Assembly (NCBI GenBank): GCA_949152475.1
Contig: OX424567.1
Location: forward strand, 27,801,402-27,865,401
DNA from: Terebella lapidaria
Taxonomy: Eukaryota > Annelida > Polychaeta > Terebellida > Terebellidae
DNA length: 64,000 nucleotides
Direction of reading: 5' to 3'
Part shown: positions 11,201 through 23,239 of the stretch, piece after piece
Layout: each line of letters starts with the position of its first letter
Numbering within the stretch: position 1 is the stretch's first letter
Made by a program: the position numbers and the translations under genes
The notes under the pieces: generated by a model
The model's database searches: none
What the model was told of the DNA's origin: nothing
Seen by the model: the letters and a program-made list of their open reading frames with translations, nothing else

Positions 11201-14200
11201 CCTTATGACACATTTTCCATATACCATTTGCTCTGAATTTATGACACACTGGCTGGAATTTTTTTTAACGTAACACGGTAATGGAAACAGTTATGACACA
11301 TTTTCCACACTTATGACTCTGAATTTATGACACACTGGCTGGAATTTTTTTTAACGTAACACGGTAATGGAAACAGTTATGACACATTTTCCACACTTAT
11401 GACACATTTTCCTTCTTATGACACTTTTCCAGTGAACAGTGTGTCATAAGCGTTTTTAATGACACAGATGGTCTGAAAATCGAATACACTACCACCTGTC
11501 GCTCATGTTGCCAAGCCACCTATATGACACACTGCGTGCAAACACTACCACCATTCTCTTATATGACCCATTTGCCACTAATGAAACCCTGACTGCAAGA
11601 GCTTCCTTCTGAAACTTAGACAATGTTCTTGATTTTATATCAAACACTGCATGTAAAATAAAGTAAGGTAGTATTTTCCACATTAGTGTGTCATAAGAAA
11701 AGTAGGAGATGATGGTGTTATCAAAAGAGGTCTTATGACACACTTCTCACAGGTATCACGAGTATTTCTCATGCCACATTTGGATCTTTACTAATATGGC
11801 CTGGTGAACATCAATGAATAAGTGTCCTAATATATTTCTGCTCATCAAGAGAAAGAAGCAGCTCAGTTGTGTAAACACAAAGCCTGGCTCTACTGAGACA
11901 TGTACGATCAAACTTATACTATTCAAGGCTAAGTTTCCTTATGACACGTTTTGCACCACTACTACCATTCTCTTATATGATCCATTTGCCACTTATATGA
12001 CACACTGTGTGCAAACACTACCACCTGTCGCTCATGTGGCCAAGCCACTTTTATGAAAGATAGGTGGCAATGTTTTGCAGCCAAGTGTGTCATAAGGAAG
12101 ATGGTAATGTTTTTCAGACAAGTGTGCCATAAGGAAAATAGGTGGTATTGCTGAGCAGGAAAGTGTGTCATAAGATTCCCATATCAGCAAATATTAAAGA
12201 TGAAACCAGTAACCGTGTACAAAGTGTTCCAAGCAAACAAAGCCAAGTCCATTATCCAATCTTAAAGTCCACGGCCGAACAGCCTAGAATTGGGTTTTTA
12301 AGAGATAGGTGGTAATGTTTTCCAGACAAGTGTGTCATAAGGAAATATAGATGGTAATGATTTGCACACACGTGTGTCATAAGGAAAGATAGGTGGTAGT
12401 GCTTTGCAGGAAACTGTGTCATAAAGGGAGATCGGTGGTAATGTTTTGCACACAAGTGTGTCATAAGAAACTGTACATTTCTTAACACTATATTCCCCAT
12501 AAGGAAAGATAGGTGGTAATGTTTTGCAGGAAAGTGTGTCATAAGGAAAGATCAGTGGTAATGTTTTGCAAAAAATATATGCGTGTCACGAGGAAAGATC
12601 GGTGATTATGTTTTGCAAGAAAGTGTGTCATAAGGAAAGATCGGTGGTAATGTCTTGCAGGAAAGTGTGTCATAAGTAGCTGTACATATTTCAACACAGT
12701 ATTCTTGTATCACCAAATCATGTGCGTCCTGGAATTAACTTATGAGATTAAGGCACATGTGATGTAACTGAAAAAAAAATAAAGAGACAATCGTAAGCAT
12801 CATAAGCATCTACTTCAGCATACCATCATCACCTCGATTTTCACAAAAAACTGAGCCAGAAACGATTGCAATTGGCTTTTAAGACATCGTGTTGGAAAGT
12901 CTGAGGACAAAAAACAAGTGCCTGATGTGAAACAAGTAACCTTATGACACATTTTCCATATACCATTTGCTCTGAATTTATGACACACTGGCTGGAATTT
13001 TTTTTAACGTAACACGGCAATGGACACAGTTATGACACATTTTCCACACTTATGACACATTTTCCTTCTTATGACACTTTTCCAGTGAAAAGTGTGTCAT
13101 AAGCGTTTTTAATGACACATATGGTCTGAAAATCGAATACACTACCACCTGTCGCTCATGTTGCCAAACCACCTATATGACACACTGCGTGCAAACACTA
13201 CCACCATTCTCTTATATGACCCATTTGCCACTAATGAAACCCTGACTGCAAGAGCTTCCTTCTGAAACTTAGACAATGTTCTTGATTTTATATCAAACGC
13301 TGCATGTAAAGTAAAGTAAGGTAGTATTTTCCACATTAGTGTGTCATAAGAAAAGTAGGAGATGATGGTGTTATCAAAAGGGGTCTTATGACACACTTCT
13401 CACAGGTATCACGAGTATTTCTCCTGCCACATTTGCATCATTACTAATATGGCCTGGTGAACATCAATGAATAAGTGTCAAAATATATTTCTGCTCATCA
13501 AGAGAAAGAAGCAGCTCAGTTGTGTAAACACAAAGCCTGGCTCTACTGAGACATGTACGATCAAACTTATACTATTCAAGGCTAAGTTTTCTTATGACAC
13601 GTTTTGCACCACTACTACCATTCTCTTATATGATCCATTTGCCACTTATATGACACACTGTGTGCAAACACTACCACCTGTCGCTCATGTGGCCAAGCCA
13701 CTTTTATGAAAGATAGGTGGCAATGTTTTGCAGCCAAGTGTGTCATAAGGAAGATGGTAATGTTTTTCAGACAAGTGTGTCATAAGGAAAATAGGTGGTA
13801 GTGTTTTGCAGGAAAGTGTGTCATAAGGAAAAATAGGTGGTAGTGTTGTGCAGGAAAGTGTGTCATAAGATTCCCATATCAGCAAATATTAAAGATGAAA
13901 CCAGTAACCGTGTACAAAGTATTCCAAGCAAATAAGGCCAAGCCCATTATCCAATTTTAAAGCACGCGGCCAAGCAAACAGCCTAGAATTGGGTTTTTAG
14001 GAGAGAGGTGGTAATGCTTTCCAGACAAGTGTGTCATAAAGAAATATAGATGGTAATGATTTGCACACAAGTGTGTCATAAGGAAAGATAGGTGGTAGTG
14101 CTTTTTTCAGGAAAGTGTGTCATAAAGAGAGATCGGTGGTAACGTTTTGCACACAAGTGTGTCATAAGAAACTGTACATTTCTTAACACTATATTCCCCA

Positions 14201-16262
14201 TAAGGAAAAATAGGTGGTAATGTTTTGCAGAAAAGTGTGTCATAAGTAGCTGTACATATTTCAACACAGTATTCTTGTATCACCAAATCATGTGCGTCCT
14301 GGAATTAACTTATGAGATTAAGGCACATGTGATGTAACTGAAAAAAATAAAGAGACAATCGTAAGCATCATAAGCATCTACTTCAGCATACCATCATCAC
14401 CTCGATTTTCACAGAAAACAAAGCCAGAAACGATTGCAATTGGTTTTTAAGACATCGTGTTGGAAAAGTTTGAGGACAAAAAGCAAGTGCCTGTTGTGAA
14501 ACAAGTAACCTTATGACACATTCTCCATAAACCATTTGCTCTGATTTTATGACACACTCGCTGGAAATTGTTTTTTTTTCTTACGTAATGCAGTAATGGA
14601 AACAGTTATGACACATTTTTCCACACTTATGACACATTTTCCTTCTTATGACACTTTTCAAGTGAAAAGTGTGTCATAAGCAGTTTTTATGACACATATG
14701 GTCTGAAAATCGAATACACTACCACCTGTCGCTCATGTGGCCAAGCCACATATATGACACACTGTGTGCAAACACTACCACCTGTCGCTCATGTGGCCAA
14801 GCCACTAATATGACACACTGTGGCAAACACTAACACCTGTCGCTCATGTAGCTAAGCCACCTATATGACACACTGCTTGCAAACACTACCACCATTCTCT
14901 TCTATGACCCATTTGCCACTAATGAAACCCTGACTGCAAGAGCTTCCTTCTGAAACATAGACAATGTTCTTGATTGTACATCAAACACTGCATGTAAAAT
15001 AAAGTAAGGTAGTATTTTCCACATTAGTGTGTCATAAGAAAAGTAGAAGATGATGGTGTTATCAAAAGAGGTCTTATGACACACTTTTCACAGCTACCAC
15101 AAGTATTTCTCATGCCACATTTGCATCATTACTAATATGGCCTGGTGAACATCAATGAATAAGTGTCCTAATATATTTCTGCTCATCAAGAGAATGAAGT
15201 AGCTCAGTCGTGTAAATTCAATGCCTGACTCTACTGAGACATGTACGATCAAACTTATACTAATCAAGGATAAGTTTCAAGGTTTTAATTTTATATGGAA
15301 AATAGGTGGCAATGTTTTGCAGCCAAGTGTGTCATAAGGAAGATGGTAATGTTTTCCAGACAAGTTTGTCATAAGGAAATATAGATGGTAATGATTTTAG
15401 TTTCCTTGTCATTTTTACTTTTGTTCTCTCTCACTTCGTATGCCTGATATGACTTTCTGTCCCCAGACTATGAGATTGGATAACGGACCCTGTTTTGTTT
15501 GCTCAGAATACTTAATACTGGATATTGATTCCACGTCTGTTCAAGGATAAGTTTCCTTATGACACGTTTTGCACCACTACCCCATTCTCTTATATGACCC
15601 ATTTGCCACTTATATGACACACTGTGTGCAAACACTACCACGGATTCTCTTATATGACTCATTTGCCACTTATATGACACACTGTGTACAAACACTACCA
15701 CCAATTCTCTTGCATGACTCATTTTCCACTTATATGACACACTGCTTGCAAACACTACCACCATTCTCTTATATGACACATTTGACACTTATACGACACA
15801 CTGTGTGTAAACACTACCACCTGCCGCTCATGTGGCCAAGCCACTTATATGAAAGATAGGTGGCAATGTTTCGCAGCCAAGTGTGTCATAAGGAAGGTGG
15901 TGATGTTTTCCAGACAAGTGTGTCATAAGGAAATATAGATGGTAATGATTTGCAGGAAAGTGTGTCATAAGGAAAAACAGATGGTAGTGTTTTGCAGGAA
16001 AGTGTGTCATAAGATTCCCATATCAGCAAATAATAAAGATGAAACCAGTAACCGAGTACAAAGTATTCCAAGCAAACAAAGCCAAGTCCGTTGTCCAATC
16101 TAAAAGCCCAGGGCAGAGCAAACAGACTAGAATTGGGTTTTTAAGAGATAGGTGGTAATGTTTTCCAGACAAGTGTGTCATAAGAAATATAGATGGTAAT
16201 GATTTGCACACAAGTGTGTCATAAGGAAATATAGATGGTAATGATTTGCAGGAAAGTGTGTC
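8263..16262. repeat. Higher-order repeat array, ~1.57-1.69 kb units of the TGTGTCATAA family
   Basis: The landmark CACTACCACCTGTCGCTCAT followed by GTTGCCAA starts near 8263, 9831, 11489 and 13142, giving spacings of 1568, 1658 and 1653 bp. A second landmark, the ATGAATAAGTGTC stretch, recurs near 8588, 10156, 11814, 13467 and 15160. Within each unit there is an inverted half (TTATGACACA words) and a direct half (TGTGTCATAA words) around a GTGGCCAAGCCAC-type centre. Local copy-number changes are visible: an 86-bp tandem duplication at 11231-11400 and a ~58-bp triplication at 14718-14880. Conserved 80-84-residue frames recur once per unit on both strands, but they reflect copy similarity rather than genes. 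Confidence 0.9.
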
Positions 16263-17395
16263 ATGGTCATGGACCATGGTCATCCTCATTGTCATCTTCA
16301 TGATTGGCATCAGCTTCGAGCTCTTGATGGTTAAATTGTAAACATCGCAGAACCCAAAGATATTTCTGTTTTATATCCGCTTATCCATCAGCAAAACGAA
16401 CAATGAAGTATGAAGAAGAACGACGCGAGTTCAAGACCATTCTCGAGGAAACAATCTCTCTGGTCTGCAAGAATGGTCAGACTTTCCGTTCCAAGTTCAA
16501 CGTTGAGGGGCTGATCCGTATCACCTTGGACGACGAGGATGTCATCCTGATGTCCCTCAATGACCTCGTACGAAAACCAGCACCGAGTGGCGGAGAATCC
16601 GGGGACTCTGAGGAGGAGTCAATCAGTTCTCCCTTTGACCTGAAGCAGCAAAGAGAGGTCGCGGGCGTCTTTGGGGTAGTACTAATAAATGAAAAATCAA
16701 ATCAGAGCCTGTGGACATCGAGGACGATTGTGATGGTGACAATAACTGGAACACAATCGTACAAGTGGAGACTACAGCTACAAGCCAGGACTATTCATTG
16801 GGTGAATGGGATGGTGCTTATGAGAAAAACGAACTGGAGCATATGGAAAAAGGTGATAGCCCAGACGACTCCTGGACGCAAACAGATCCGAGACAGCTCC
16901 AACAGAAATGCTGGAAGTCTGATCAGAACATGAGTAGGCAGCAACCTACCTACCAACAAGTCCCCTGTGCGGAATCAGCCACCATCTCGACTTCCCACCA
17001 ACAAGAAACTGGAGATCGTCAAATATTATGAGGAAAATGCTGCCTTGTAACAGTGTCAAAACAAATCCCACTTCGAAAACCTTTGGGATATTTCCATTCC
17101 GCAGTCGACATTCAACGACATCATCAGAAAGCACACAGACCGAATTGTCTTGAGGGAAAGGGAGGTGTCATTGAGAACGGGAGTGCTTGAGGGTAGACTT
17201 CAGAAATGGTACTTATTGTCTGGAGGTTACTCAATAAGCGCAGATATGAGGTTTAAGAAAGCCAAGGAGATATGCGAAGTACTCAATATTGACAAAAGTT
17301 ACATATATTATGAATCCTGGCTAAAATCGTGGTTGGAAGAATTCAAGAAACGTCATGAAAGTAAGTTTTCAGGCGGTTCGGTGAAAGAAAACTAA
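16263..17395 (+). pseudogene. Broken gene fragment with psq/CENP-B-type HTH region, inside the satellite
   Basis: This is the only non-repetitive, coding-like island in the 2.5-30 kb satellite region. The first frame starts at 16403 with KYEEERREFKTILEE and runs into an acidic linker. A second frame carries IKSEPVDIEDD, a typical sumoylation-like acidic linker. The first frame then returns with KKLEIVKYYEEN, IPQSTFNDIIRKH, GRLQKWYLLSGGYSIS and WLEEFKKRHE. These last blocks resemble the psq-type and Tc5/CENPB-type helix-turn-helix pair of pogo/Tigger-related and CENP-B-like proteins. There are at least two frame changes and one in-frame stop (after ENAAL). A consensus donor, GTAAGT, follows RHE near 17360, so it may be an exon of a captured gene or a pogo-like transposon remnant. 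No DDE catalytic domain is seen. The N-terminal domain is not recognised. Confidence 0.5.
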
Positions 17396-20300
17396 GCAAG
17401 AAACGATTGCAATTGGTTTTTAAGACATCGTGTTGAAAAGTCTGAAGACAAAAAACAAGTGCCTGCTGTGAAACAAGTAACCTTATGACACATTTTCCAT
17501 ATACCATTTGCTCTGAATTTATGACACACAGTGAAAAGTGTGTCATAAGCGATTTTAATGACACATATGGTCTGAAAATCGAAGACACTACCACCTGTCG
17601 TTCATGTCACCAAGCCACTTATATGACACACTGTGTGCAAACACTACCACCTGTCGCTCATGTAGCCAAGCCACCTATATGACACACCGCGTGCAAACAC
17701 TAGCACCATTCTCTTATATGACCCATTTGCCACTAATGAAACACTGACTGCAAGAGCTTCCTTTTGAAACTTAGAAAATGTTCTTGAGTGTATATCAAAC
17801 ACTGCATGAAAAATGAAGAAAGGTAGTATTTTCCACATTAGTGTGTCATAAAGAAAGTAGAAGATGACGGTGTTATCAAAAGAAGAGGTCTTATGACATA
17901 CTTTTCATAGCTAGCACAAGTATTTCTCATGCCACATTTGCATCATTACTAATATGGCCTGGTGAACATCAATGAATAAGTGTCCTAATATATTTCTGCT
18001 CATCAAGAGAAAGGAGCAGCTCAGTTGTGTAAATATAAAGCCTGGTTCTCCTGAGACATGTATGATCAAACTTATACTATTCAAGGCTAAGTTTCCTTAT
18101 GACATGTTTTGCACCACTACTACCATTCTCTTATATGATCCATTTGCCACTTATATGACACACTGTGTGCAAACACTACCACCTGTCGCTCATGTGGCCA
18201 AGCCACTTTTATGAAAGATAGGTGGCAATGTTTTGCAGCCAAGTGTGTCATAAGGAAGATGGTAATGTTTTTCAGACAAGTGTGCCATAAGGAAAATAGG
18301 TGGTATTGTTTTGCAGGAAAGTGTGTCATAAGGAAAAATAGGTGGTAGTGTTGTGCAGGAAAGTGTGTCATAAGATTCCCATATCAGCAAATATTAAAGA
18401 TGAAACCAGTAACCGTGTACAAAGTGTTCCAAGCAAACAAAGCCAAGTCCATTATCCAATCTTAAAGTCCACGGCCGCGCAAACAGCCTAGAATTGTTTT
18501 TTTAAGAGATAGGTGGTAATGTTTTCCAGACAAGTGTGTCATAAGGAAACATAGATGGTAATGATTTGCATACACGTGTGTCATAAGGAAAGATAGGTGG
18601 TAGTGCTTTGCAGGAAACTGTGTCATAAAAGGAGATCGGTGGTAATGTTTTGCACACAAGTGTGTCATAAGAAACTGTACATTTCTTAACACTATATTCC
18701 CCATAAGGAAAGATAGGTGGTAATGTTTTGCAGGAAAGTGTGTCATAAGGAAAGATCAGTGGTAATGTTTTGCAAAAAATATATGCGTGTTACGAGGAAA
18801 GATCGGTGATTATGTTTTGCAAGAAAGTGTGTCATAAGGAAAGATCGGTGGTAATGTCTTGCAGGAAAGTGTGTCATAAGTAGCTGTACATATTTCAACA
18901 CAGTATTCTTGTATCAACAAATCATGTGCGTCCTGGAATTAACTTATGAGATTAAGGCACATGTGATGTAACTGAAAAAAATCGTAGGACAATCGTAAGC
19001 ATCATAAGCATCTACTTCAGCATACCATCATCACCTCGATTTTCACAAAAAACAAAGCCAGAAACGATTGCAATTGGTTTTTAAGACATCGTGTTGGAAA
19101 GTCTGAGGACAAAAAACAAGTGCGTGTTGTGAAACAAGTAACCTTATGACACATTTTCCATATACCATTTGCTCTGAATTTATGACACACTGGCTGGAAT
19201 TTTTTTAACGTAACACGGTAATGGACACAATTATGACACATTTTCCACACTTATGACACATTTTCCTTCTTATGACACTTTTCTAGTGAAAAGTGTGTCA
19301 TAAGCGTTTTTAATGACACATATGGTCTGAAAATCGAATACACTAGCACCTGTCGCTCATGTTGCCAAGCCACCTATATGACACACTGCGTGCAAACACT
19401 ACCACCATTCTCTTATATGACCCATTTGCCACTAATGAAACCCTGACTGCAAGAGCTTCCTTCTGAAACTTAGACAATGTTCTTGATTTTATATCAAACA
19501 CTGCATGTAAAATAAAGTAAGGTAGTATTTTCCACATTAGTGTGTCATAAGAAAAGTAGATGATGGTGTTATCAAAAGAGGTCTTATGACACACTTTTCA
19601 CAGGTATCACGAGTATTTCTCCTGCCACATTTGCATCATTACTAATATGGCCTGGTGAACATCAATGAATAAGTGTCCTAATATATTTCTGCTCATCAAG
19701 AGAAAGAAGCAGCTCAGTTGTGTAAACACAAAGCCTGGCTCTACTGAGACATGTACGATCAAACTTATACTATTCAAGGATAAGTTTCCTTATATCACGT
19801 TGTGCACCACTACTACCATTCTCTTATATGATCCATTTGCCACTTATATGACACACTGTGTGCAAACACTACCACCTGTCGCTCATGTGGCCAAGCCACT
19901 TTTATGAAAGATAGGTGGCAATGTTTTGCAGCCAAGTGTGTCATAAGGAAGATGGTAATGTTTTTCAGACAAGTGTGCCATAAGGAAAATAGGTGGTATT
20001 GTTGTGCAAGAAAGTGTGTCATAAGATTCCCATATCAGCAAATATTAAAGATGAAACCAGTAACCGTGTACAAAGTGTTCCAAGCAAACAAAGCCAAGTC
20101 CATTATCCAATCTTAAAGTCCACGGCCGAGCAAACAGCCTAGAATTGGGTTTTTAAGAGATAGGTGGTAATGTTTTCCAGACAAGTGTGTCATAAGGAAA
20201 TATAGATGGTAATGATTTGCACACACGTGTGTCATAAGGAAAGATAGGTGGTAGTGCTTTGCAGGAAACTGTGTCATAAAGGGAGATCGGTGGTAATGTT

Positions 20301-21336
20301 TTGCACACAAGTGTGTCATAAGAAACTGTACATTTCTTAACACTATATTCCCCATAAGGAAAGATAGGTGGTAATGTTTTGCAGGAAAGTGTGTCATAAG
20401 GAAAGATCAGTGGTAATGTTTTGCAAAAAATATATGCGTGTCACGAGGAAAGATCGGTGATTATGTTTTGCAAGAAAGTGTGTCATAAGGAAAGATCGGT
20501 GGTAATGTCTTGCAGGAAAGTGTGTCATAAGTAGCTGTACATATTTCAACACAGTATTCTTGTATCACCAAATCATGTGCGTCCTGGAATTAACTTATGA
20601 GATTAAGGCACATGTGATGTAACTGAAAAAAAATAAAGAGACAATCGTAAGCATCATAAGCATCTACTTCAGCATACCATCATCACCTCGATTTTCACAA
20701 AAAACTGAGCCAGAAACGATTGCAATTGGCTTTTAAGACATCGTGTTGGAAAGTCTGAGGACAAAAAACAAGTGCCTGATGTGAAACAAGTAACCTTATG
20801 ACACATTTTCCATATACCATTTGCTCTGAATTTATGACACACTGGCTGGAATTTTTTTTAACGTAACACGGCAATGGACACAGTTATGACACATTTTCCA
20901 CACTTATGACACATTTTCCTTCTTATGACACTTTTCCAGTGAAAAGTGTGTCATAAGCGTTTTTAATGACACATATGGTCTGAAAATCGAATACACTACC
21001 ACCTGTCGCTCATGTTGCCAAACCACCTATATGACACACTGCGTGCAAACACTACCACCATTCTCTTATATGACCCATTTGCCACTAATGAAACCCTGAC
21101 TGCAAGAGCTTCCTTCTGAAACTTAGACAATGTTCTTGATTTTATATCAAACGCTGCATGTAAAGTAAAGTAAGGTAGTATTTTCCACATTAGTGTGTCA
21201 TAAGAAAAGTAGGAGATGATGGTGTTATCAAAAGGGGTCTTATGACACACTTCTCACAGGTATCACGAGTATTTCTCCTGCCACATTTGCATCATTACTA
21301 ATATGGCCTGGTGAACATCAATGAATAAGTGTCAAA
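17396..21336. repeat. Higher-order repeat array of the TGTGTCATAA family, second block
   Basis: The same ~1.65 kb units as at 8.3-16.2 kb continue, with landmarks near 17644, 19343 and 20996 (the last two 1653 bp apart). The final unit is cut off at 21336 after ATGAATAAGTGTCAAA, where the 157-bp satellite begins. The stretch 19605-21336 is nearly identical to about 11750-13482, an offset of about 7.85 kb, so it looks like a recent segmental copy. Confidence 0.9.
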
Positions 21337-23239
21337 CTATTAGCCACAAACACTCGCTGAATAAATTAACTTAAAATTTACGATATGCCCATTATAAACT
21401 ACGATGATCGCCTATGCTATAACATGGGGTTAAAAAAATAACTCTCAGAAACGGCCCCATTTTATGTCACAATGTACTATGTCCCTAGACTAACTATTAG
21501 CTACAAACACTCGCTGAATAAATTAACTTAAAATTTACGATATGTCCATTATAAACTACGATGATCGCCTATGCTATAACATGGGGTTAAAAAAATAACT
21601 CAGAAACGGCCCCATTTTATGTCACAATGTACTATGTCCCTAGTGGCTATTAGCCACAAACACTCGCTGAATAAATTAACTTAAAATTTACGATATGCCC
21701 ATTATAAACTACGATGATCGCCTATGCTATAACATGGGGTTAAAAAAATAACTCTCAGAAACGGCTCCATTTTATGTCACAATGTACTATGTCCTTAGAC
21801 TAACTATTAGCCACAAGCACTCGCTGAATAAATTAACTTAAAATTTACGATATGCCCATTATAAACTACGATGATCGCCTATGCTATAACATGGGGTTAA
21901 AAAAATAACTCTCAGAAACGGCCCCATTTTATGTCACAATGTACTATGTCCCTAGACTAACTATTAGCCATAAACACTCGCTGAATAAATTAACTTAAAA
22001 TTTACGATATGCCCATTATAAACTACGATGATCGCCTATGCTATAACATGGGGTTAAAAAAATAACTCTCAGAAACGGCCCCATTTTATGTCACAATGTA
22101 CTATGTCCCTAGACTAACTATTAGCCACAAACACTCGCTGAATAAATTAGCTTAAAATTTACGATATGCCCATTATAAACTACGATGATCGCCTATGCTA
22201 TAACATGGGGTTAAAAAAATAACTCTCAGAAACGGCCCCATTTTATGTGACAATGTACTATGTCCCTAGACTAACTATTAGCCACAAACACTCGCTGAAT
22301 AAATTAACTTAAAATTTACGATATGCCCATTATAAAATACGATGATCGCCTATGCTATAACATGGGGTTAAAAAAATAACTCTCAGAAACGGCCCCATTT
22401 TATGTCACAATGTACTATGTCCCTAGACTAACTATTAGCCACAAAGACTCGCTGAATAAATTAACTTAAAATTTACGATATGCCCATTATAAACTACGAT
22501 GATCGCCTATGCTATAACATGGGGTTAAAAAAATAACTCTCAGAAACGGCCCCATTTTATGTCACAATGTACTATGTCCCTAGACTAACTATTAGCCACA
22601 AACACTCGCTGAATAAATTAACTTAAAATTTACGATATGCCCATTATAAACTACGATGATCGCCTATGCTATAACATGGGGTTAAAAAAATAACTCTCAG
22701 AAACGGCCCCATTTTATGTCACTATGTACTATGTCCCTAGACTAACTATTAGCCACAAACACTCGCTGAATAAATTAACTTAAAATGTACGATATGCCCA
22801 TTATAAACTACGATGATCGCCTATGCTATAACATGGGGTTAAAACAATAACTCTCAGAAACGGCCCCATTTTATGTCACAATGTACTATGTCCCTAGATT
22901 AACTATTAGCCACAAACACTCGCTGAATAAATTAACTTAAAATTTACGATATGCCCATTATAAACTACGATGATCGCCTATGCTATAACATGGGGTTAAA
23001 AAAATAACTCTCAGAAACGGCCCCATTTTATGTCACAATGTACTATGTCCCTAGACTAACTATTAGCCACAAACACTCGCTGAATAAATTCACTTAAAAT
23101 TTACGATATGCCCATTATAAACTACGATGATCGCCTATGCTATAACATGGGGTTAAAAAAATAACTCTCAGAAACGGCCCCATTTTATGTCACAATGTAC
23201 TATGTCCCTAGACTAACTATTAGCCACAAACACTCGCTG
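21337..23239 (+). repeat. 157-bp satellite, forward orientation (~12 copies)
   Basis: The monomer begins CTATTAGCCACAAACACTCG and contains TTACGATATGCCCATTATAA, GATCGCCTATGCTATAACAT and GGCCCCATTTTATGTCACAA. Monomer starts fall at 21337, 21494 and 21647, then about every 157 bp. Copies differ by only a few bases. The last forward copy is truncated after CACTCGCTG at 23239. No open frame of note exists. Confidence 0.95.

Noticed and set aside
8263-21250. Conserved 80-84-residue open frames on both strands, repeated once per unit
   Set aside because: They occur only in the tandem units, contain strings of repeated MTHFPAKHYHL-type peptides produced by the 40-bp motif, overlap on opposite strands, and match no known domain. 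Similarity between copies follows from recent duplication.
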